From: Malachius bipustulatus
Lineage: Eukaryota > Arthropoda > Insecta > Coleoptera > Melyridae
Length of the DNA stretch: 64,000 nucleotides
Direction of reading: 5' to 3'
Assembly: GCA_910589415.1 (NCBI GenBank)
Contig: OU342631.1
Span: 54,278,598-54,342,597, forward strand
In this document: positions 24,514 through 33,531 of the stretch, in pieces
Position numbering within the stretch: position 1 is the first letter of the stretch
Layout: every line of letters starts with the position of its first letter
Made by a program: the position numbers and the translations under genes
Notes under the pieces: model-generated
The model's database searches: none
Told to the model about the DNA's origin: nothing
What the model saw: the letters and a program-made list of their open reading frames with translations, nothing else

Positions 24514-26506
24514 TATACAATGTTTCTTCCTTCAGACCTATAGTCTCTCATACTTCTTATAAAAACTGAAGTCGCAAGAAACGTATTTCCTGCTTCACCA
24601 TCAATAAACATCGATTAGTTTTTGTTTTGCGCCAGTGGAACCCTAATTTATGGATAATTCGCCTTATGCTTTCTTTTGACCCAGTGTACCCACTATCTTC
24701 ACCAAATTTCTGAGTTATTTTTTTAGGACGGTGTTGTTTTTTCAGTCACGTGAAAATTATGAGTTATTCTTCGCAACAATCCTTGATCAAAACCATCGAG
24801 GTCGGTTTTTGATGCAGGTCTATCCCTTTTTGTACTGGGCGATTTAATACCGACTTGTTTACTTTCACCAATAATCATTCTACTCACTGATCTCAAACTT
24901 ACCCCAGTTGCCGAGGACACGCGTTCTTGTACCTTCTCGATTCCTATAACAGGCCCACCATTCACTTTTTCATTAGCAAAATACATGAAAACATTATTAA
25001 TAATTTCACGACTTTGGCCAGAAAGTATTTTATTTTTAATACCTATATGAAGATTTGGTCGCCATAATTAACAACTCACGAGCACGTGGTTTAGCTCCAT
25101 ATTTTTGAACCTCGCTGCACTATTTGAATAGAGAAATGCTGGGTTGTAAAGTTGACAGTACGATCCGATAGCACAAAAATAACAAAATTATTATTGAACG
25201 CTCCTTTCGCTCTCTTTGCTTGGCTTACCGAATTAATGACTCAAAAACACCTCTATTAATCAATTTATAAACAATACGTTTTTTATAAATGCTGATAAGA
25301 TAAGACAGTACCGAAATTAAATTATCTTTCCTGCTGCTTGGTAACCCTTGGAGATCATGCAGTGCAGTTGAAATGTTAATGGGCTGGCAAATTTAAGAAG
25401 CATGCCTAATCGTTTGTCACGGAAAATCTCCTAATCTATAGGTACTTATACCACTTACCTACTATAATAACACAAGGCTCCTGAAATGCGTGTAGGTACC
25501 TAAATAGTTTCACAAAATCATGACAGTTCGTTTTGTTTTATACAAAATTTAACAATTCTGATTTGTTACCTATCTCAAGCACGAAGTTATGATTTCGTAA
25601 AACTACTTTTCTTTTACGAGTCTCGTGAACTTACTTACTACTCTCTTACATTACAAATTTATTTGTAATTTTAGTAAAAAACAGTCTTTATTTTTCAAGA
25701 TCAGATTTAAAATCTGACAACAGCGGAAATTGTTCTACACTACCGACTCTTGTTACACTGTGAAACGTTCTTTGTGACAGGTACGCTAGGCCCATCCCAT
25801 AATTTCCGCGCAGCTTTATTACTATATCTGTTGGTCGACTGAATAATAGTAGTATTTTTTCTCTTGAATAAAACGATGAAAACAGGAAAACAATTGAACA
25901 TCGCGTTTTCGATATATAAAAAAAATGGATATTTTTTATGGTACAACCCTGTATATTTTTAGATGGATCGGTTGCAAAATTTTTTTTAAAGGAAAAAGTC
26001 TCTGCACTATGATCCTAAAATAATAAAATTCTACACACAAACAAGTTCTGTTATTTGTTTATGTAAAATTAAATCCTTTTCAAGGTAACAACTCTTATTT
26101 TTAGTGTATTTTTTTATTCAAAAATACACTATTGAGGACTACATAATTTTTTTACCTTACATTACGTAGGTACACTAAATTACATTAATTGTCGCAGCCT
26201 ACTTTGGGAGTAATAAAATAATGAATAAATAATGAATTTATTATTTTAGGATCATAGTGCATAGAGACTTTTTCCTTTAAAAAAAAAATTGCAACCGATC
26301 CATCCAAAAATATACAGGGTGTTCCATTAAAAAAGTTACATTTTTTAAAATATCTCGAAAACGCGATGTTCAATTGTTTTTCTGTTTTCGCCATTTTATT
26401 CAGGAGAAAAAATACTACTAGTTTGCTAATTTAACCGACTTTCTAGGTTAAATAATAACGAAGTTAGCAATAGTGCCGACTTAATATAAAACACGGTGTA
26501 TATTGA

Positions 26507-26878
26507 AGAAAAAAATTTGAAAAGAAAATCACGATTGAGAAAATACAGGAAGATAAAATAGCCGACGCGGGAAACAGTCGGAATGACCTGCCGAAGTTTT
26601 TCCCGATTTTGACAGTTTTTTCAACGTTTCAGGAAAAAAACTATATTTACCTTTTTGTAGGTAATGAATGGCTCTATCACACTGTTTTGTTATTTTTTCG
26701 ATCGGTCGAAAAAAAATTCGAAAAAAATTTGAAATCATGCAAAAAATAATAGAGGAGCGTCGAAAAATGCTTGGCGCGGGGAAAAAATTTTTTTGCCGCT
26801 CACCTATTTTTTTTTCGAAAAACGATCTCCATAAAGTTTGTAAATCTATTCTTTCCCTAAGTAACTGTGCAAACAGAT
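26507..26878. other. No recognisable gene
   Basis: AT-rich flank with short overlapping frames on both strands (26529-26738 minus, 26668-26910 plus) that show no domain. Confidence 0.4.
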
Positions 26879-27028
26879 GCCCGTATTCACAAACGATAAT
26901 TATTTCCTAAATAATTACGTAATTAATTAAATGAGTGGGATGGAGATATGCAGTTTTTTTGCATTAGAATGAGATGGGGATAATTGCTTACGTAATTATT
27001 TAGGAAATTATCGTTTGTGAATACGGGC
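26879..27028. mobile_element. 150-bp MITE with ~45-bp TIRs
   Basis: The left arm begins GCCCGTATTCACAAACGATA and runs about 45 bp to ATTACGTAA. The right arm is its reverse complement, ending TGAATACGGGC at 27028. About 60 bp lie between. A related end, GCCCGTATTCATCAATAAA, occurs at about 44327. Confidence 0.85.
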
Positions 27029-27029
27029 A

Positions 27030-28029
27030 AGAGTCTTTTCGCCATGTACCGTTACCGAAAAACAAATTCTATAGTTGAGACGTTGTAAAAAGAAGTACGG
27101 CCTTAAAATTGTCGGATCCGGCCCATTTTCAATAGGTCGTATTTGGGGGTCCCAAGGTTCGTCTATGCCAAACTTCAACTCGGTCGGTGCAACTTTCAGA
27201 CACCTAGAGTGTTTCCTAGGTCGTTCCCGAAAAAAACCGAAATTCCAAAAAAAAAAGACATTTACCGGTAACGGATCGCGCTCATTTTCAATAGGCATCG
27301 TGGGTACGTGCGCCTCTTCAATCGAGCCAAACTTCAACTTTCTACGATGAAAAATGCGGCTCTAGAGTGTTTCCTAGCAATCGCACTGACGTGACTGAAC
27401 ATTTTTAGGGACTACCGAGAAATTGGCTTCGCCGGTCTCGAAAAATCGAATATCTCTGTCATTTTTCGTATTTGCTTCTTGAAATTTTCCAAGGTTAAAG
27501 CTTATTAGTATAGTTGTCTACTGTGAAAATTTCAGTTCAATTTCTTCAAAAATGAACTCATAAACGGTTATAGAAATTTAGAGATTTTTACTCTTTTCCT
27601 TCCCACGCCACTGGCTTATTAATTAAAAAATTGCAAATTTTATTGCTTTAACTCAAACTTCAAATAACTTTCTTCCAATCCTGTCAATTTTATTTTAAAG
27701 TTTTATTGCCATCTTGCTTATACGGGGGCTCAAAAAATAGGAAATTTTCCGAAAATTCAAAGGGATTCCATTTTGAAACGGCTCGGCCGATTTTGCTCAA
27801 GTGCAATACCAGACCACAACTTGTGGATATATTACTCCCACAAAAATTTCAGTCTCCTAGATTGAAAATTGCGACCTGAAATGAGGTGACAAAAGCCGGA
27901 TTTTTCGAATTTTGAAGGGACACCCTGTAGAAGTAACGCGACTTTTGGAAATTTTTTCATCGAAAATCTAACGTCATCCCAAAGTTTTACAAGGACAAAA
28001 TTTCGTTCACTAATCTTGAAAGATAAAGC
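27030..28029. repeat. Non-coding mariner-like sequence, no gene
   Basis: It contains phrases common in noncoding arms of insect mariner-type elements (GAAACGGCTCGGCCGATTTT near 27775, GGGACACCCTGTAGAAG near 27918). Paired copies of TTTTCAATAGG plus TCGTNTTTGGG-like sequence near 27128 and 27288 make the overlapping 91- and 109-codon frames. No protein is supported. Confidence 0.4.
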
Positions 28030-28664
28030 TAGGGTGTCTCTGAAAGGTGCGGAAAAAAGCTACCACAAATTCCTGAGGCCTAAATAAGCCGATCTAACCC
28101 AACTTACCTCTGTCCAAAAGTGGATGATTTCGGAGATACAGGGTGTCAAAAGTTCTATTTGGTTTCCGTTTTTCTTAAATAACTTTATTAATAATGGGTA
28201 TATTTTCACAATATTCGGCTGAAGGGGGTTTTGTAGGATGAAAAATTAAAAACTACAATCATTTTTATTGTAAAATTCAGAGGCGCCACCTGCGGTATCT
28301 TGAACACATTCAAAACGAACTATCTTTTTTGGGCCACTCTGTATTTAACTTTTAAATAAAAATTCTCATTCTCACACGTCTTTTACCAAAAAAAGGCATA
28401 CGTGGTAAAAGTTTATTTGAGCAGCCGTTTCTGGGATATCTGGATTTAATAAAAGCACTACGTGCATGACCAGGCCTAAGTAAGTAATTGTAATAATTGA
28501 ACACAATTTGAAGCAAAGGCGTTGAATTAAAATAACTGTCACTGAAAGCTACAAAAAACGACTAGGTACATAAATGTGGATTTAACTTTATAGGTACTTA
28601 CTTTAGTTAAAACAGTCAATAAGAGATTTATCAACAACAAAAATTTAGTTTAATTTAATAAAAA

Positions 28665-28775
28665 TGGGTCCCGTGAAAAATACGGCTAGCCGATTGCGGC
28701 CCTTTTTTTCCATCTTTACAACATTTTCAAAGTAGTAATTGTGTTACAAGATTTTTGAAAGATTATAATTAAATT
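28665..28775 (-). pseudogene. 111-bp copy of the start of a LINE ORF1
   Basis: This stretch is almost identical (about one difference) to 33421-33531, the first ~37 codons of the ORF1 of the LINE at 30.8-33.5 kb with its short leader, in the same orientation. It is embedded in the 3' noncoding part of the 28032-30793 mariner. It is a fragment with no function of its own. Confidence 0.85.
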
Positions 28776-28791
28776 ATAATAAAAAAAATGC

Positions 28792-29832
28792 TGTTATCAA
28801 ATCTTCAAAATGACCTCCATTTTCATGTATACAAAGATTTATACGTTTTAAAAAATTAAATTGAACTCTTTGGAGCATTTCGTGATCATTTTCCAAAATG
28901 TCCATTCCGGTTTCAATACGTCTCCTTAATTAACCTTCGTACTTATTTACTATGGCCTAGAATACACAAGGGTTTTTAAAGTTCCCCATAAAAAGTAATC
29001 CATCGGTGTCATAGCCGGCGATCGAGCTGGCCAACTTGTGGGTGCATCATTGGCTCTACCTATCCATCTATTTGGATACTGTTGGCTCAAATAATTACGT
29101 ACATTTAGCGAAAAATGTGGAGGACTACCGTCGTGCATAAATCACATTCGTCTTTGAAGTTCCAAGGGGAGGGGATCAAACAAATGTGGTAATTCGTTTT
29201 GCAGATGTTCTGCCAACACATTGATCTTAAACTCATGCTGATAATGGCTTACTTTTGATAAGTAATGGCTTACTTTAATCGCATGAGGATTTTCTCCAGC
29301 ATAGACATGTTCATTGTGCAAATTAGTTATGCCACTTCGCGTGAAACATGCTTCATCTGTGAATAAAATTCCTTGTGTAAAGTTCCTATCCTGATTCTTC
29401 TTGAAAATGAACCGGCAGAAAGCTAGACGTGGTTCATAATCATGGGGTAAAAGGTCTTATACCCGTTCAACATGAAATGGGTGCAGTAATTGTTCTCTGG
29501 TCACCCTGTTAACAGTATCTTTGCATGCCCCTAGCTGTAAGCGCAATCGCCTGCTGCTGAGTTTGGGATTTTCTTCAATCCTATTTAAAATATGTTCCTC
29601 CCAACCGCTGGAGTTCTTATCGTACGTGCACGATCATAGTTAATAGAAACAGGCGTAAACCTACCAGTTTCACGAAGACGTCTTAAAATTGCGGCAAATG
29701 TTTTATGGTTTGATATGCGACGATTCGGAAATCGTTCACTGATACTGTGCAAGATTCTAAACCATTTCCTTGGCAATATCCAAAAACCAATAACATATTG
29801 GTCATTTCTTCATTAGTATACTGTACGGCCAT
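28792..29832 (-). pseudogene. Mariner transposase (DD41D-related), frameshifted
   Basis: On the minus strand it starts MAVQYTNEEMTNMLLVFGYC at 29832. It continues in other frames with ERFPNRRISNHKTFAAILRR (DNA-binding region), FTDEACF near 29350, MHDGSPPHFSLNVRNYL at 29138, NRWIGRAND, WPARSPAMTPMDYFLWGTLK, and a C-terminus with CIHENGGHFEDL at about 28800. The three catalytic Asp are recognisable; by my count 43 residues separate the second and third, so it is a close relative of the DD41D group with two extra residues. There are frameshifts near 29.6 and 29.2 kb and before 28.95 kb. It is full-length in outline and inactive. Confidence 0.85.
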
Positions 29833-29980
29833 GACTAAAGTAAATTTGAAAATTTTGTTTGACAATTATTATTATTATTCAAATGTAAGCTTGAATTGTT
29901 TTTTAGATTCGATTTTACACCAATTACTTACTTGGTTTATAATAGTGACAGTGATTTCGTTGATGTAAATTCGTTAAGTG

Positions 29981-30272
29981 GATCTCGTGATGTAGTGGAT
30001 AGAGCGGTCATCCACCAGCGGGTAAACCTTGGTTCGAAACTCACCATCAGCAGCCGAAAAGTATTTGTTGTGCTACTCGAGCCAAAATCGGGATGCACCT
30101 TGTGGAAGGCAATGGAAAAGCACCGCATAGTACTCTGCCTCGTAATACTTCTCAAATAGTGCCGTTCGGGCTCCTCCGATAAAAAGCGTGGCCCCAAAAG
30201 AGTGAACTTCAACAGCACGCGCACCACAGGCATATGTGAGAGGTAGCTCACACCTGAAACCTGGTATGGCAC
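29981..30272 (+). mobile_element. tRNA-derived SINE
   Basis: The head reads GATCTCGTGATGTAGTGG. Box A (TGATGTAGTGGATAGAGC, about 29989) and box B (GGTTCGAAAC, 30031-30040) are spaced as in a tRNA-derived polymerase III promoter. The rest (to about 30272, ending ACCTGGTATGGCACTTT) is an unrelated body. It lies in the 5' noncoding part of the 28032-30793 mariner. The 87- and 111-codon frames across it are incidental. It is not a functional tRNA gene because the acceptor stem does not close. Confidence 0.7.
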
Positions 30273-30795
30273 TTTAAGTAAAATAATTTTAATTCAACGC
30301 CTTCGCTTCAAATTGTGTTCAATTATTACAATTAATAACTACTTACTCTGGCCATGCACGTAGTTATTTTCTTAAATCCAGATATCTCAGAAACGGCTGC
30401 TCAAATCAACTCTTACCACGTATGCTTTTTTTTGGTAAAAGACGTTGGAGAATAAGAATTTTTATTTAAAAGTTAAATACAGAGTGGCCCAAAAAAGATA
30501 GTTTGTTTTGAATGTGTTCAAGGTACCGCAGGTGGCGCCCTCTAAATTTTACAATAAAAATGATTGCAGTTTTTGATTTTTCACCCCACAAAAGCCCCTT
30601 CAGCCGAATATTGTGAAAATATACCAATTATTAAAAAAGTTATTTAAGAAAAACGGAAACCAAATTGAACTTTTGACACCCTGTATCTCCGAAATCATCC
30701 ACTTTTGGACAGAGATAAGTTGGGTTAGATCGGCTTATTTAGGCCTCAGGAATTTGTGGTAGCTTTTTTTCCGCACCTTTCAGAGACACCCTGTA

Positions 30796-30885
30796 TATCC
30801 ACTCCTGAAATCAGGCAAAGATCCACTTAACTCAGACAGCTATTATTGTCCAATAGCACTGTTATCTTGCGTAGGTAAAACACTA
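30796..30885 (+). pseudogene. Inverted RT segment of the adjoining LINE
   Basis: The plus strand reads PLLKSGKDPLNSDS, then CPIALLSCVGKTL. In Jockey/I-type LINEs this block (PILKPGKDP--SYRPIALLSC-GK) directly follows the RT region ending in -AWK. Here the preceding block is on the minus strand and ends SAWKTYLYM near 30925. A segment of about 90 bp has therefore been flipped at an AT-repeat junction (ATATATATAAATATATATAA). It abuts the mariner end at 30793. Confidence 0.75.
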
Positions 30886-32335
30886 ATATATATAAATATA
30901 TATAATCATATATAGGTATGTTTTCCACGCAGAGGGTAGAGGGTGACCCGCCAGCGCCTGATTGTAAATTTCAAGAAGTAAAGAAAAGGCTGCGTCAGGG
31001 AGATTTTTGAGCATTGAGTAGGTGACTTGGTCTAGTCCAGGAGTAGTATCTTTTTTTTGTGACAATACATGGGTCAGTTCTGATAGGGAAAAAGGCTCTG
31101 GGTCATTGTTAGGGGCCGGGTTAAAGTCAGAGTTTATATCACAGATTCCTATTGTCTGAAGTATATCTTCGGCCAGTCTACTGCATGGTAGACTGGTGAA
31201 GTGACTACTCTGCCTTTTACTCATTGTCCTAAAGAAATTCCAAATTTTTGAGAGGCATGTTTCTCGATTTAGACCTGAGCAGAACTTCGCATAGGATTGT
31301 CTTTTCTTCTCTTTAGTTATTCTCCGGAATTCAGCAATACGCTGCTTTAAACTGAGGTAATTTTCCATTGAACAGTTATTTTTAAAAGTGATCAGCGCCT
31401 TTCTTTTTTTTACCATCATATCACGGCACTCCTCGTCCCACCATTGCATACCTATTTTATGTCGCTTGTGACTATTGTTATTTTTGGGTACTGATTCTTT
31501 CACTGCGTCCATGATTACATTCATGAATTCGTGATAGGTTATATTACCTCTATCCCAGTGATGCTGGACCAGGGTACTGTGATATTTTTCCCAATTAGCT
31601 CTTTTCACATTAAAACTAGGATTATTTTAACTGTTTCGCGGCTGTTGGGCAATGGTAATAGAACACTTTGTTGGATAGTGATTACTGAGGCCGGGACTGT
31701 CTTCCAGGTGGCCAGGGGAGATAACTCTGCCGAAGAAATACATACATCCACTGCACTAACTTTTTTTACTGTGGGCGGGTGCAGTAGGGTTGGGGAGCCG
31801 TCATTGAGTAAGTACTACTAAATTATGGGTTTCCAGAGAAGTGGCTATTGTTTTGCCGCTAAGGTTGGCTGGCTGTTGGTCCCATGTGGGATGGTGAGCA
31901 TTGAGGTCTCCCATTATAATGAAGGGCTTGGGAAGCGTGTTCAAAAGTTGGGTCCAAAAATGTGGCCGAATGATAGTAGTTGGGGGGCAGTAGATGTTAA
32001 AGAAATTCATACCTGTTGTGTTAATGTCTAGAATTTGAAACCGAGGTGGAAGTTTCACTGCCGTGGTGACAAAAATCAATTGGTATGGGATTCTGGAATG
32101 GATTATTGTGGCGATGCCACCATAGCCATCATCCCTATCTGCACGTATATTGTTGTACCCTTTGAGTCGTGTCACATTTAGATGGACTAGGTATATCTGG
32201 ATTTTGATCATTGATGAGTAGTTTTAGATTGTCTATACCACACTGGTAGCTCCTACTGTTCCACTGTAGGAGTGTGAGTGTGTTGGTTTGTAAAGTTTGA
32301 GTTGCATTAATACTCATCAAGTTCTTCATTGACAT
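30883..32335 (-). pseudogene. LINE ORF2: endonuclease and start of RT, broken
   Basis: The pieces in order on the minus strand are as follows. From 32335: LTLLQWNSRSYQCGIDNLK (start of an APE-type endonuclease). From 32211: GYGGIATIIHSRIPYQL, FFNIYCPP, FIIMGDLNAHHPTW (endonuclease core). From 31608: RHKIGMQWWDEECRDM, a Lys/Arg-rich linker, then the RT start KDTTPGLDQVTYSMLKNLP and LPSAWK. At least two frameshifts separate them, and the gene stops at the junction with the inverted segment. YADD, thumb and 3' end are lost. It resembles Jockey/I-type two-ORF LINEs of insects; the exact clade is not decided. Confidence 0.8.
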
Positions 32336-33505
32336 TTGAGTGTACCTCTTTAGACTGACAGTCCATGAATGATGGGTGGGCTGGTAGTTGGTGTTGTGAT
32401 GTATTTGTTTGTGGTTTTAAATTGTTTAATAGATTGAGCGCTTGCTCTCTTTGTAAAGTATTTAAAGTTGTAATAAAGTCGGACAATTCTCTTTCTGTTG
32501 TCAATTGCGTACCGGTGGGTTTTATGCTTGTAGTCTGAGCATTGAAGATTGGGGTTCTTTGGTTAGTACTATGTGATCGGGAATGGGGGGAAATCAGGCA
32601 GTATAGTTGTGTTCGGCTTTTGAATAGCCTGGTAGTGAGCTTTGGACAATTTTTTTCCTTTTGTTTGGGGTGGAAGTAATAACCTTACTACTGTAACTCG
32701 GCATTGGTTGTGAAAGGAATTTTCGCCTATCATGAGTTTGCATTAAAGTGTGATGAGAAGGTGCAGAGGTGAAACTGAACGTTACCGGAAGTTCTGTAAA
32801 ATCTCTAGATCTAGTGAGGAAAGATTTATTTTGGCTAGTTTGTTTTGGTAGACGCAGACTTGCATCGTAAAATGGTAAATAATAATTGTCGGCTGCCATT
32901 ATCTGCCTTATATTTAGCTGACGGTCATATTCTGAGCACTGTTTACTAATAGAAGGGTGGTTCGAATTGCAGTGAATGCATTTTGGTTGACATTCTCCTG
33001 TGTGTGGTGTATTGAAGCCGCAGTTTTTACACCTGGGCCTAGAATTGCAATGTTTCTGTATGTGTCCATACAGCAAGCGTCCCTGGCACTGGATTATTGG
33101 TGGAACATATACTTCCACTCGCAATGGTACTCTAAATAGTTCTACCTCGTGTGGTATATATTTTCCAGAAAAAGTGTAAAGGACCGTTCCGGTTGGGACG
33201 TATGTGGCTTCCCCTCCTACTCCCGCGACTCTTCTATTCATTCTTTTGACATTTAGAATCTGTTGGTTGTGAACACGCGAGTAGTTTATCAGTTCAGTGT
33301 CTGTCAAGTCCTTGTCTACATGTCTTACGATACCTTTACAGGAAACTAGATTTGTAGGGATATACCAATTATATCCCCAACTTATAAGTCTTTCATCTTG
33401 AACAAACTTGTTAGCGTCTTTGGGTCCCGTGAAAAATACGGCTAGCCGATTGCGGCCCTTTTTTTCCATCTTTACAACATTTTCAAAGTAGTAATTGTGT
33501 TTCAA
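32307..33505 (-). pseudogene. LINE ORF1 (Gag-like) with zinc knuckles
   Basis: The main part, 33505-32594 (303 codons), starts MKHNYYFENVVKMEKKGRN and has an RRM-like region (FFTGPKDANKFVQDERL, CKGIVRHVDKDLTDTEL). It then has a run of Cys/His clusters near residues 140-190 (CQGRLLYGHIQKHC, CKNCGFNTPHTGEC, CIHCNSNHPSISKQC), the RNA-binding knuckles of Jockey/I-type ORF1 proteins. A C-terminal piece in another frame (32504-32307) runs into the ORF2 start, so at least one frameshift separates the two parts. The first 37 codons are duplicated at 28665-28775. The 5' end of the LINE is probably near 33531. Confidence 0.8.
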
Positions 33506-33531
33506 GATTTTTGAAAGATTATAATTAAATT

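Larger units (their letters stand above)
21042..24986 (-). pseudogene. DD82E transposase (Sailor-type), split by a mariner
   Basis: The N-terminal part at 24986-24516 reads MYFANEKVNGGPVIGIEKV (helix-turn-helix region) and then a degraded linker with a frameshift and two stops. The C-terminal part resumes at 21930 with MDETYIHASHKKSW, GLKQPVSKGQRL, a frameshift near 21800, then GGENGFIPNA, SGDYHDDMNF, VLVIDNAPYHN, LRLPPYHRDLNPIELVWA and a tail to 21042. The catalytic triad residues are all visible: Asp in MDET, Asp in VIDNAP and Glu in NPIEL. I count 82 residues between the second Asp and the Glu. A DD82E spacing is the hallmark of the Sailor group of IS630-Tc1-mariner elements. The mariner insertion falls about two codons before the first catalytic Asp. 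The gene is non-functional. Confidence 0.8.
20319..25846 (-). mobile_element. DD82E (Sailor-type) IS630-Tc1-mariner transposon, interrupted
   Basis: It sits between duplicated TA dinucleotides (20317-20318, 25847-25848) in a foldback repeat whose uninterrupted copy at about 19861 reads AAACTAGTAGTATT. The inverted ends share GATATAGTAATAAAGCTGCG, continuing to CGGAAATT (about 20337-20364 and 25801-25829); the outermost 15-20 nt are diverged. A transposase pseudogene lies on the minus strand. A LINE tail (about 20733-21010) and a 2.6 kb mariner (21933-24513) have inserted into it. Without them the element would be about 2.7 kb. Confidence 0.75.
19781..26498. mobile_element. Long-arm foldback element enclosing a nested cluster
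   Basis: The outer arms 19781-20242 and about 26030-26498 are near-identical inverted copies starting CACCGTGTTTTATATTAAGT, each next to TA (19779-19780, 26499-26500). Between them lies part of a second copy of the same family in plus orientation (20243-20316 and 25849-26029). That second copy is itself split at a TA by the 20319-25846 transposon. The two 69-codon frames at 19885 (plus) and 26185 (minus) are the same arm sequence and not genes. The family is non-autonomous here; mariner-like by its TA target. Confidence 0.8.
28032..30793 (-). mobile_element. Mariner with ~515-bp arms, carrying a SINE
   Basis: The arms 28032-28545 and 30283-30793 are inverted copies beginning (CA)GGGTGTCTCTGAAAGGTGC. 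The right end has CAGGGTG next to TA (30794-30795); the left end has lost CA but still has TA at 28030-28031. A broken transposase gene lies between the arms on the minus strand, with a tRNA-derived SINE on its 5' side and a 110-bp LINE ORF1 fragment on its 3' side. Unlike the 21.9-24.5 kb element, its arms do not include the coding sequence. Confidence 0.8.

Noticed and set aside
19885..26394. Two matching 69-codon ORFs (plus and minus)
   Set aside because: Both are arm sequence of the foldback element; low-complexity Phe/Lys-rich translation.
27075..27350. 91-codon plus frame with an internal duplication
   Set aside because: The repeated block is a noncoding mariner-like repeat; the opposite strand gives an equally open frame of 109 codons.
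29985..30045. Functional tRNA gene
   Set aside because: Boxes A and B are present but no acceptor stem or CCA-side pairing; better explained as a SINE head.
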